A DNA stretch of 54,479 bases, from positions 1 through 54,479 of the forward strand of contig DASYZR010000096.1 of NCBI GenBank assembly GCA_035945995.1. The letters run 5' to 3'. Source of the DNA: a bacterium. Its GTDB lineage: Bacteria; Sysuimicrobiota; Sysuimicrobiia; Sysuimicrobiales; Segetimicrobiaceae. The translations under genes were made by a program, and so were the position numbers. Shown here in pieces: positions 32,432 to 42,074 of this stretch (its first letter is position 1; every line of letters starts with the position of its first letter). Under the pieces are notes generated by a model. The model searched no databases, was not told where the DNA came from, and worked only from the letters and a program-made list of their open reading frames with translations.

Positions 32432-33286
32432 GTGGTGCCCTACATCCTTGTGGCACCGGCAGTCGTAGTGCTATGCGTTCTGTTCGTTTATCCAATTGCC
32501 AGGCTCGTACAACTGAGCATGCTTGACAACTCTTTGGTCGCCTCGAGCACGCGGTTTGTGGGGTCTCAGAATTTCGTCGCACTCAAAAGCGATCCGGTCT
32601 TTTGGTCGTCGTTCGGCAACACGCTGATGTTCACGGCCAGCTCGGTCCTGCTCCATCTGGCTCTCGGATTGGCCCTGGCCCTCCTTCTCCACCAACGGCT
32701 GCGCCCGTCGATTCGATCGGTCTTTCGCGGCATCCTGATCGTGCCGTGGATGTTCACGGCGGCGGTCGTCGCCATTAATTGGCGGCTGATCCTGAGCCCG
32801 TTCGGCGTCCTCAACGGTACACTCGCGTTGATGCGAGTGACGCCGGCGGCGAGACCGGTCGACTGGCTGGGGGAGCCGGCGCTCGCGATGCCCGCCTTGG
32901 TCGTCATCAACCTATGGCGGGGATACCCGCTTGTGATGCTGCTTTTGCTCGCCGGCCTTCAGAATATCCCTCCGGAGCTGCACGAAGCCGGGGCCGTCGA
33001 TGGGGCGAACCTGTGGGGGCAGTTTCGATATATTACCTTGCCCAGCCTCAAGCCGGTCATCGCAAGTGTGGCCTTGCTCGATGCGATCTGGAACTTTCGT
33101 TTGTTCGATTTGGTCTTCCTCACAACGGGCGGCGGGCCCATGAACCAAACGCAGGTGCTGTCGACGTACGACTATCGACTGGCCTTCGAGAGCTTCCGGT
33201 TTGGCACGGCGTCGGCCCTCTCAGTGATGATGCTTCTCTTCACGCTGCTTCTGAGCCTGGCGTACTTTAGGTATCAGCAATCTTGA
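32432..33286 (+). CDS. Sugar ABC transporter permease, MalF type (system 3); start uncertain
   Basis: At least 284 residues with six hydrophobic segments, beginning VVPYILVAPAVVVLCVLFVY. The EAA loop is IPPELHEAGAVDGANLWGQF followed by TLPSLKP. The frame is open upstream to the binding-protein stop, and the extra codons (RPQWRTRLVGARTRAN) look like a genuine MalF N-terminus. However, that stretch has no ATG, GTG or TTG in frame. A GGGGAGGCGG site points instead to a GTG at 32392, which is out of frame. Either a CTG start is used or a small indel separates the true start from the body. I give the first in-frame GTG. Confidence 0.8.
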   Translation: MVPYILVAPAVVVLCVLFVYPIARLVQLSMLDNSLVASSTRFVGSQNFVALKSDPVFWSSFGNTLMFTASSVLLHLALGLALALLLHQRLRPSIRSVFRGILIVPWMFTAAVVAINWRLILSPFGVLNGTLALMRVTPAARPVDWLGEPALAMPALVVINLWRGYPLVMLLLLAGLQNIPPELHEAGAVDGANLWGQFRYITLPSLKPVIASVALLDAIWNFRLFDLVFLTTGGGPMNQTQVLSTYDYRLAFESFRFGTASALSVMMLLFTLLLSLAYFRYQQS

Positions 33287-33403
33287 ACGAGCACCGGCCG
33301 GCATGCTCGCCGCTGATTGTGATCGAACAGTGCCCCGGGCCAAGATGCGCATGGCTTCCCCATTCCGGGGAGACGCCTGTTCGCGTCGTTTTCGACCTTC
33401 CCG

Positions 33404-33883
33404 GTGTTTCCGTCGCTGCTGCTGGGCCTTCTCGTGGTAGCCACGCTGGGTGCCGGCCTTGAGAATACGATCGTTGCCGTGGCCCTATCCCTCGTGCCCC
33501 AATTCGCACGACTCGCGCGCGGCGCCACCCTCGCCGTCCGCGAGATGGCTTATGTAGAATGGTGCAATAGCTCAGGGGCGACGCAGACGCGCACCCTGAC
33601 CCGCCACATCTTGCCGAACATCATCGGTCCCATCACCGTCATGGGCACGCTGTGGGTGAGCACGGCGATTCGTACCGAAGCGAGCCTGAGTTTCCTCGGG
33701 CTGGGCATTCAACCTCCTACGCCGAGTTGGGGCACCATGATCAAGGCCGGCGTCGACCAAATAGGCTTGACACCGTGGTTGGCAATTTCGCCGGGCTTGG
33801 CGATCATGGTTTCTGTCTTGGCTTTTAACATGGTTGGCGACGGCCTTCGAGACGTCTTGGATCCAAAGAGCAGAGGAAGGTGA
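33404..33883 (+). pseudogene. 5'-truncated DppC/OppC-type peptide permease
   Basis: The 159 codons match the C-terminal half of dipeptide/oligopeptide permeases: FPSLLLGLLVVATLGAGLEN, the docking loop NSSGATQTRTLTRHILPNII, then SFLGLGIQPPTPSWGTMIKA and a final FNMVGDGLRDVLDPK. About 120 N-terminal residues, including the first transmembrane segments, are missing. The sequence just upstream in this frame has no homology. No other peptide-transporter subunits are nearby. A product could be translated from the GTG but should not form a working channel, so it is treated as a gene remnant. Confidence 0.75.
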
Positions 33884-33928
33884 ACGCTATCCCGTCCGCT
33901 CAGTCGTCAAGGAGGAGGAATCACCCCT

Positions 33929-34906
33929 ATGAGAGTGGCAGAAATGTTGCCCGCGGCTCGGAAGGTGGTCTGCAAGCTGCTTGCGGTGAAGCCCGGCGAG
34001 GAAGTTGTGGTCATTGCCGACTCCGATACCGACACCGCGATGGTGTACGCGATCGTAGGCACGCTGAAGGACGTCGGTGCCGAATACTCACTGGCCTTCA
34101 TTCCGAATCGGGCCGGGATCCGTAATCACGATCTGACGAAATTCGTCGATCAGGGGTTGGAAGCCGCCGACGTGGTCATCGGCATCACGACCGCTTCTCC
34201 CGCTGGCGCCTACGCGAAGCGTATCGCTCAACTCAAGAATGCCGGACGTTTGCGCAGTATGTCGATGGTTCTACGGGATTACGAAGACTGGACGGGCGGT
34301 GCGGCATCGGCGGATTACGATGGGATCAGGGACCGCGGGAATCGCCTTGGCGAGATCTGGGCGCGCGGTAAGGAGCTGCGTCTGACGTCGCCGGCGGGCA
34401 CGGAGTTTCATGCGAGAATCGAGGGAGAGAAACTGGAGCCAAATCTCGGATTCGCAACGCAGGCGGGCGAGGCCGCGGCTTTCCCCGACGGCGAACAATC
34501 GCAAATGCCGACCGAGGGCACTGCCCAGGGCGTGATCGTGATCGACGGTCCGCTTTTTCGGTTCGGAATACCTCAGCGGCCCCTGGTCTTCCACGTCGAG
34601 GAAGGCCGCGTCCGGTCGATTGACGGAACGGGGAACGTCGCCGAACGCATCCGGAGGCTCCTAGCGACCCATCGGAATGCCGACAACGTCGCCGAAATCG
34701 GCGTGGGGCTAAACGATGGGGCCGAGTTCAACGGCCGGTTCGAGGAGGAAAAGAAGGCCTTGGGAACGGTGCACGTGGCCTTGGGCGACAATATTTCATA
34801 TGGCGGTACAGTTGCGTGTACGTTGCATATGGATATGGTGCTCTACAATCCCACGCTGCGGATCGATTCTCGCGTGGTCCTTGAGGGAGGCAAGCTGACC
34901 ATTTGA
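33929..34906 (+). CDS. M29 aminopeptidase/NicX-like metalloenzyme
   Basis: A 325-residue protein of the group that includes thermophilic M29 aminopeptidases and 2,5-dihydroxypyridine 5,6-dioxygenase (NicX). Shared segments are L-A-V-K-P-G-E-E-V near the start, GLEAADVVIGITTAS, F-P-D-G-E in the middle and the metal-binding C-terminus IGVGLNDGAEFNGRFEEEKK, GTVHVALGDNISYGG and TLHMDMVLYNPTL. An AGGAGGAGG site precedes the ATG. Peptide hydrolysis or ring-cleaving oxidation are both possible; sequence alone does not decide. It lies 45 bases after the truncated peptide permease, which hints at an ancestral peptide-use operon. Confidence 0.75.
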   Translation: MRVAEMLPAARKVVCKLLAVKPGEEVVVIADSDTDTAMVYAIVGTLKDVGAEYSLAFIPNRAGIRNHDLTKFVDQGLEAADVVIGITTASPAGAYAKRIAQLKNAGRLRSMSMVLRDYEDWTGGAASADYDGIRDRGNRLGEIWARGKELRLTSPAGTEFHARIEGEKLEPNLGFATQAGEAAAFPDGEQSQMPTEGTAQGVIVIDGPLFRFGIPQRPLVFHVEEGRVRSIDGTGNVAERIRRLLATHRNADNVAEIGVGLNDGAEFNGRFEEEKKALGTVHVALGDNISYGGTVACTLHMDMVLYNPTLRIDSRVVLEGGKLTI

Positions 34907-34933
34907 GCGATCGCGGCTTCGCAGCGATGCGCC

Positions 34934-35348
34934 CTACCTGTTCCGTTCGTCAATCACGCCAAAGGCATCGATCTCTACGAGCAGGTCGGAGGTCGCCAGG
35001 CCTTTGACGACCACTCCGGTGCTGCAATGGTGCGCATTGACGAAGTACCTATCGACGACGGCGTAGACGGCCGGTCTGTAAGAGGCGTCGGTGACGTAGA
35101 TCGTGAGCTTGCAGATGTCTTCGATCGTGTCGCCCAGCTTCCTCGATAAGTGACTTGATATTCTTGCAGGCCTGCTCCGCCTGCGCGCCAGGATCACCGT
35201 GTCCCACGAACTTACCGTCGAGATCGAAGCCCATCTGGCCCTGAAAGAACACCATGTCGCCTCTCGCCCCGATGGCTCTGGAACCGATCCGCTTTGTGTT
35301 CATGTTCAGCGCTGACGTGTCAAACTGCCGAATGCACCGCTTTGCCAT
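34934..35348 (-). pseudogene. RidA/YjgF-family deaminase with a frameshift
   Basis: The first frame, after a GGGAGG site, reads IGSRAIGARGDMVFFQGQMG, GKFVGHGDPGAQAEQACKNI and KSLIEEAG. Near 35140 the frame breaks and the rest continues in another frame as KLGDTIEDICKLTIYVTDAS, YRPAVYAVVDRYFV and LATSDLLVEIDAFGVID. Together these make a full-length RidA-type 2-iminobutanoate deaminase of about 130 residues. Only one indel separates them. It lies convergent to the M29/NicX-like gene. Confidence 0.75.
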
Positions 35349-35512
35349 CTCGGTTGCCTCCCGGAAGTCGTCATGCATATATCCTACCGGACACTCATAC
35401 TACGCCTGTTTGTTCGGCAGGAAGCTCGGGCCTCGAGCGCAAGGCTTCTCCATGCGCCGCGTCGTCCAGGACTACGTTGCCGCCTCTATCAGCCGCACGA
35501 GGCCGCAGCTTG

Positions 35513-35983
35513 GGCAGTAACATTGTCCAGCATCTGAAATATCGCGAGCCGTTTCCCTTTATCTTCGCCGAACCCATGGCGTCAATTCTCGAGATCCGCC
35601 ACGCGAAAATTACCCCGCGGTTTCGCGCCGACTATCCACCGTTGGGCGTTATCGCCACAATGCACATTACCCGGACGAAACAAATGACACCGACCGGCAT
35701 CATTAAGTGGCAAACGCTGAGTAAGAAGTCACTTCTGGCAGCGCGAAAAAAGGGTTTACCGGTTCACGCGCTAATGCCTGTCGGGGAGCACCTCGGTGGC
35801 AAGGAGCTTCGATTTGTTCAGCGGCGCAATGAGGTCGCGCACGGAAGGATCGATCACTTCATAAAGACCATCGCCGATTACGATATAGGTTCCGAGGCTG
35901 AGGCACCCCAACCAGCATTGACGGGAGTCATGCTGGTCAAGAGAACAAAGTTGGTCCGCAATGAATGCAAAGGAGAATACACA
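35513..35983 (+). pseudogene. Fragment of a HEPN-like hypothetical protein, AT-richer than neighbours
   Basis: A coherent reading begins SNIVQHLKYREPFPFIFAEP and continues through PRFRADYPPLGVIATMHITR and LSKKSLLAARKKGLPVHALM to RFVQRRNEVAHGRIDHFIKT. R-N-E-V-A-H is an R-x4-H motif of the kind found in HEPN RNases. The frame then runs, without its own stop, straight into the start of the epoxide-hydrolase remnant, so the 3' end is lost. The stretch is visibly less GC-rich than its surroundings, which suggests a different origin. Function is unknown; the HEPN link rests on the motif alone. Confidence 0.35.
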
Positions 35984-37147
35984 ATGACCCAAGTCGAAAA
36001 AGTGCAGTATCCGGCCGAAGCCAACGCAGTCCGCTCCTTCCGCATCAACGTTCCGGAAGCGGCGCTCGTCGACCTCCGCCGACGCGTGGCGGCGACACGG
36101 TGGCCCGACCGAGACGGTCACTGATCAATCCCAGGGCGTGCAGCTGGCGACGATCCAGGGGCTCGTACGCTACTGGGGGACGGACTACGACTGGCGGAAG
36201 GCGGAAGCGAAGCTGAATGCCTTGCCGCAGTTCGTGACCAATATCGACGGGCTCGACATTCAGTACGTGCACGTCCCCTCTCGTCATCCGAATGCCCTGC
36301 CGCTGATCATGACCCATGGCTGGCCCGGCTCGATCTTCGAACTCCTGAAGGTCATTGGTCCGCTCACGGATCCCACGGCCTATGGCGGACGCGCAGAGGA
36401 CGCCTTCGATCTCGTGCCGCCCTCGATGCCCGGCTATGCCTTCTCGGGCAAGCACTGGCTGGGGTCCCGACCACATCGCGCGCGCCTGGGCCGAGCGGAT
36501 GGGGCGCCTGGGATACACGCGCTATGTGTCGCAAGGCGGCCAATAGGGTTCGGTCGTCTCAGACGTGATGGCGCGTCAGGCGCCGGCGGGACTGCTGGGA
36601 TCCACGTCAACACGCCCGCGACCGTGCCACCGGATATTGCGAAGGCCCTCACCAATAGCGATCCGGCGCCGTCCGGGTTGTCCGCCGCGGAAAAGGCTGC
36701 GTTCGATCGAATTAATTGCTGGTACGCGCAGGGCTCTGGCTATGCCGCCATCATGGGGACCCGCCCGCAAACCCTGGGCTACAGCCTGGCGGATTCGCCC
36801 GCCGGCCTCGCGGCCTGATTCTACGACAAGTTCGCCGCGTGGACGTATACTGGCGGTCACCCCGAGCGGGAACTCACGCGCGACGAGATGCTCGACGACA
36901 CGTCTTCCGCGCGGCTCTACTGGGAAAGTAAACGCCAACAACTTTTCAACGCGGTGGACATCTCCATCCCTGCTGCCGTGACGGTCTTCCCCGACGAGCT
37001 CTACCGTGCTCCACGCAGCTGGGCCAAGCGTGCGTATCACAAGCTCATCTATTTCCACGAAGTCGACAAAGGTGGTCACTTCGCGGCGTGGAACAGCCGG
37101 AGCTGTTCACGGCCGAGATCCGGGCGGCGTTCGAATCGTTGCGCTAA
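35984..37147 (+). pseudogene. Epoxide hydrolase (EHN plus alpha/beta-hydrolase) with several lesions
   Basis: An epoxide hydrolase-like sequence can be followed across frames. AGGAG and ATG are followed by VRSFRINVPEAALVDLRRRV, a frameshift, GLVRYWGTDYDWRKAEAKLN, ALPLIMTHGWPGSIFELLKV, then another frameshift (GPDHIARAWAERMGRLGYTR). The body continues VPPDIAKALTNSDPAPSGLS to SLADSPAGLAA, where TGA stands in place of the expected Trp before FYDKFAAWTYTGG. Further frameshifts follow before the end (AYHKLIYFHEVDKGGHFAAW). At least four lesions make this a clear pseudogene of a roughly 385-residue enzyme. A small GCCGCGC/GCGCGGC hairpin lies after the stop. Confidence 0.85.
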
Positions 37148-37254
37148 TCTAATAAGCCGCGCGCGAATGCGCGGCGGGCCATGGGCTACCCTGAAAACGC
37201 GCTTCTCCTCTATTGAAGCGAGCGACTATACTTCGGCGCGTCGAGGAAGAGTAC

Positions 37255-37329
37255 TGGTGGAGCTGGAGGGAATTGAACCCTCGACCTCCTCTACGCCAAA
37301 GAGGCGCTCTCCCGCTGAGCTACAGCCCC
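37255..37329 (-). tRNA. tRNA-Ala (GGC anticodon)
   Basis: On the minus strand the sequence folds as a 75-nt tRNA. The acceptor stem pairs GGGGCTG with CAGCTCC, the D-arm contains AGCTCAGCGGGAGAGC, and the anticodon stem-loop is CCTCT-TTGGCGT-AGAGG with anticodon GGC. The T-arm is GAGGG-TTCAATT-CCCTC. Discriminator A and an encoded CCA end the molecule. It reads GCC codons. Its 3' end faces the accessory region with many broken genes. Confidence 0.95.
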
Positions 37330-37442
37330 ACGCGCATCGTGCGGGAACCGAACGAACCGGACGTATTATACCGGACCATACGGACGAGGTCTACGCGGCC
37401 GGGCGGTGATTGCGCCGATACCGCCCGCCGCGCCCGCCCGGG

Positions 37443-38354
37443 TCACAACGGCCGTTCGGCGTAGAGATAGACGCGCTCCGTCGCGAATCCGAGGGACGAT
37501 CCGAACGCTTCCGCCGCGCTGTCCCCGGCCCAGTGCGTGGCGACCACCAGGTGCGCGCCCCGGGCACTGAGCGCGGCGAGCGCCGTGTGCGCGAGCACGC
37601 CGCCGAGCCCCCGCCGCCGGTGCGGCTGGCGCACGCCGAGCCGCCATTCCCCAACGCCGTCCCGCGCGGCGGCCATGACGAACCCGATCGGATAGCCGTC
37701 GCGGGTCGCCAGAAACGTGCGGACGTCGCGACCGGCCAGATGGTGGGCGAGATCGTGGGGCTGCGCGCGCCCGCCGAGGCATTCCTCGTCGAGCCGCGCG
37801 ACCGCGTCTTCGTCCTGGCCGGCGAACGCCCGGCGCACCACGTAGCCTTCCGGCACGACGCCGACATCCGGCGCGGTGTCCGCCCCCGCGACGGCCGCGG
37901 GGAGATCGAGGCTCGAGACGACGAGGGCGTCGGCGACGGTGAACCCGCCGCTCGTCAGCAGCACCATGCCGAGCGGGTTGCGCTCCATCGTGCGGAATCG
38001 GAGGCGGTCCTGCCGCGCCTCCTGAAATTTCCTGGTGAGTTCCAGGTGCACGCGCTCCACGACGGTGCGCAGCGCCTGCGGGCCGGGGGCCTGGCGCAGG
38101 GCATCGGGCAGCAGCAGCACTTCCTCGGCCAGCAGCCGGTTCTTGTCCCGGCCCAGCACCAGCAGCCCGGCCGGCGCGCGATTCAATTCGAGAATGAGCA
38201 CCTCTCGTTCCGACTGGATCCACCAGACGTCCTTCGGCCCGATGGCGCCGTACCGGCCGAAGCACGCGGAGTACCCCCCGCGGTAGACGCCCTCATACAG
38301 CCGCAACAACGCCTCCGCGTCCCCGCTTTCGGCGGGACGCAGCGTCAGCAGCAC
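37443..38354 (-). CDS. Tandem GNAT-type N-acetyltransferase
   Basis: A 303-residue protein with two GNAT-like halves. The first (residues about 1-145) carries PAGLLVLGRDKNRLLAEEVL but lacks a clear acetyl-CoA loop. The second (about 155-303) has the full motif GVRQPHRRRGLGGVLAHTAL, where R-R-x-G-L-G binds the CoA pyrophosphate. Only the C-terminal half is therefore likely to be catalytic. The substrate is unknown. It lies 15 bases after the rsfS gene on the same strand and may be co-transcribed with the housekeeping cluster. Confidence 0.75.
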   Translation of the reverse strand: MLLTLRPAESGDAEALLRLYEGVYRGGYSACFGRYGAIGPKDVWWIQSEREVLILELNRAPAGLLVLGRDKNRLLAEEVLLLPDALRQAPGPQALRTVVERVHLELTRKFQEARQDRLRFRTMERNPLGMVLLTSGGFTVADALVVSSLDLPAAVAGADTAPDVGVVPEGYVVRRAFAGQDEDAVARLDEECLGGRAQPHDLAHHLAGRDVRTFLATRDGYPIGFVMAAARDGVGEWRLGVRQPHRRRGLGGVLAHTALAALSARGAHLVVATHWAGDSAAEAFGSSLGFATERVYLYAERPL

Positions 38355-38369
38355 GCTATGGCGCGCCCG

Positions 38370-38708
38370 CTAACGTTCGAGGATCGGCGTGTCGCCCCAC
38401 AGGCGCTCCAGATTGTAGTATTCGCGCTCGCGCGGGTTCATGATGTGCACGACCACGTCGCCGAAATCGAGCAGCACCCAGCGGCCGTCGTCCCGCCCTT
38501 CCGCCCTCGGCCGCGCGGCCCCGGCTTCCTCCAACGCGTGTTCCACCGCCTCCGTGATCGCGCGAATCTGGACGCGCGTGGTGCCGCTCGCGATCACGAA
38601 AAAGTCCGTGATGGGCGTCTGCTCCTGAAGGTCCATGACGACGACGTCGGCCGCGAGCTTCGCTTCCGCCACGTCCGCGGCCAGCAACGCCTTCCGCCGG
38701 GAGTCCAC
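38370..38708 (-). CDS. rsfS: Ribosomal silencing factor RsfS
   Basis: A 112-residue RsfS/Iojap protein, which binds ribosomal protein uL14 and blocks subunit joining when nutrients are scarce. Typical segments are VVVMDLQEQTPITDFFVIAS, RVQIRAITEAVEHALEEAG, and the core DGRWVLLDFGDVVVHIMNP followed by REYYNLERLWGD. The length is normal for the family. The GTG start follows the nadD stop with no gap, so translation is probably coupled. The nadD-rsfS pairing is conserved in many bacteria; the HD-hydrolase gene often found between them is absent here. Confidence 0.93.
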   Translation of the reverse strand: MDSRRKALLAADVAEAKLAADVVVMDLQEQTPITDFFVIASGTTRVQIRAITEAVEHALEEAGAARPRAEGRDDGRWVLLDFGDVVVHIMNPREREYYNLERLWGDTPILER

Positions 38709-40797
<2,089 letters not shown>

Positions 40798-40808
<11 letters not shown>

Positions 40809-41133
40809 GGTCGGCCCCTCCCGCTACGTCGATCCGCTCGATCCGCACCCGGCTCAGCGGTTGCCGGTGCCCGACCCGGCGGCGATAGTGCTTCTTCGGC
40901 CGGAACTTGCCGACGATCACCTTCCGCATCCGCCCGTGCGACAGCACCCGGGCCGTGACCCGCGCGCCGTCGACGACCGGCGTCCCGCACCGCACCTGGT
41001 CGGCATCGACGACCATCAGTACGCGCCCCAGCACGACCTCGGCCCCCGCATCCTCCGCCAGACGGTCCACTTCGAGGACCTGGCCCTCCTCGACGCGCAT
41101 CTGCTTGCCGCCCCTGTCAATCACCGCGTACAT
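40798..41133 (-). CDS. rplU: 50S ribosomal protein L21
   Basis: A 111-residue L21 starting [20 protein letters not shown]. The family signature is in [20 protein letters not shown], which contacts 23S rRNA. The length is slightly above the usual 103 because of a short acidic/basic tail ([11 protein letters not shown]). It is the first gene of the rplU-rpmA-obgE-nadD-rsfS operon. A good promoter lies upstream. The stop overlaps the rpmA start region, so the two ribosomal proteins are translationally linked. Confidence 0.97.
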
Positions 41134-41179
41134 GCCTGTCCCACCATCCTGTCGTCTTGCCGGCCCAAATGCCCACGAG

Positions 41180-41209
41180 ATCGTAGCACGGACCCTCCGG
41201 CAGTGTCAA
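41180..41209 (-). promoter_or_regulatory. Sigma-70-type promoter for the rplU operon
   Basis: On the minus strand a perfect TTGACA (41204-41209) is followed, after an 18-base spacer, by TACGAT (41180-41185), a four-of-six match to the -10 consensus. Transcription would start near 41174, giving a leader of about 40 bases before the L21 ATG. The divergent methyltransferase gene begins 163 bases on the other side; the remaining sequence up to it shows no further gene. Confidence 0.55.
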
Positions 41210-41371
41210 ACGAACGCGGTTCGACCGTACCAGCCCGGGAAAGACGCGGAAGCGCAGATCATCGCGGCGGCCGTCGCAAACGTCTCCGCAGGAAGCGGGG
41301 AAATAACTTTGGCGGGAGACGCCGGCCGCGAATGTGGCAACGCGGCATCGTCCTGCATCGGGGAGTTACGT

Positions 41372-42028
41372 ATGAGACCGGCCGCGCGGGTTGCGTTCGT
41401 CATTCTTCCCACCATAGCGTATCTTGCCCTGGCCGTGGTCGGCTGGGATGGGATTGCGCCGTTCTTCTCCCACCCGGCGCTGACCGCGCTCGCGATCGCG
41501 GTGCTGGTCCTGGCGTGTGTAGCGTTTTTTGCCGACGGGAATTTGAGCCCGGGCCAGCACGAGGATCGCTCCAACCGCTGGGTTATCGCGGCCCTGGGAG
41601 TGATTGGGCTGCTGGACGCCTACCTCCCGGCGTGGACGGACCACACCGGGTTCCGGACAGTAGACGGCGATTCCATCCGGTGGCTCGGAGTCGTTTTATT
41701 CGCCGCGGGCGGCGCGCTACGGCTCTGGCCGGTCTTCGTGCTCGGCCGCCGGTTCAGCGGGTTAGTCGCCATCCAGCCCGAGCATGCCCTGGTCACGACC
41801 GGGATCTACCGTGTGGTCCGCCACCCCAGTTATCTGGGCCTGCTGGTCACGACGCTGGGATGGGCCTTGGCTTTTCGCTCGGGCGTCGGTCTGATTCTGA
41901 CCGTACTTACGCTGGTGCCGGTCGTCGCGCGGATTCGCTCAGAGGAAAAGCTGCTGGGCACGCAGTTTGGCGACGAGTACCGTGCCTACCGTTCACGGAC
42001 GTCACGGCTGATTCCGGGCCTGTATTGA
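41372..42028 (+). CDS. Isoprenylcysteine carboxyl methyltransferase-family membrane protein
   Basis: A 218-residue integral membrane protein with about five to six hydrophobic helices, starting [20 protein letters not shown]. The C-terminal half carries the ICMT/phospholipid-methyltransferase motifs: [20 protein letters not shown] (SAM-binding R-H-P-x-Y) and [20 protein letters not shown], ending in SRLIPGLY. Bacterial members methylate diverse small molecules or lipids, and no prenylated protein substrate is implied. A GGGAG site precedes the ATG. It is the only plus-strand gene in the core region, standing between rplU and rng. Confidence 0.82.
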   Translation: MRPAARVAFVILPTIAYLALAVVGWDGIAPFFSHPALTALAIAVLVLACVAFFADGNLSPGQHEDRSNRWVIAALGVIGLLDAYLPAWTDHTGFRTVDGDSIRWLGVVLFAAGGALRLWPVFVLGRRFSGLVAIQPEHALVTTGIYRVVRHPSYLGLLVTTLGWALAFRSGVGLILTVLTLVPVVARIRSEEKLLGTQFGDEYRAYRSRTSRLIPGLY

Positions 42029-42074
42029 ATCTGCCGTCGGAGATTCGCCCTGGATCCGCCCAGGGTGGTTTGAT

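Noticed and set aside
36816-36818. In-frame TGA in the epoxide hydrolase-like sequence as a second selenocysteine candidate
   Set aside because: The expected residue is Trp, not Cys. At least three frameshifts affect the same gene and no hairpin follows directly; it is a nonsense lesion in a pseudogene.
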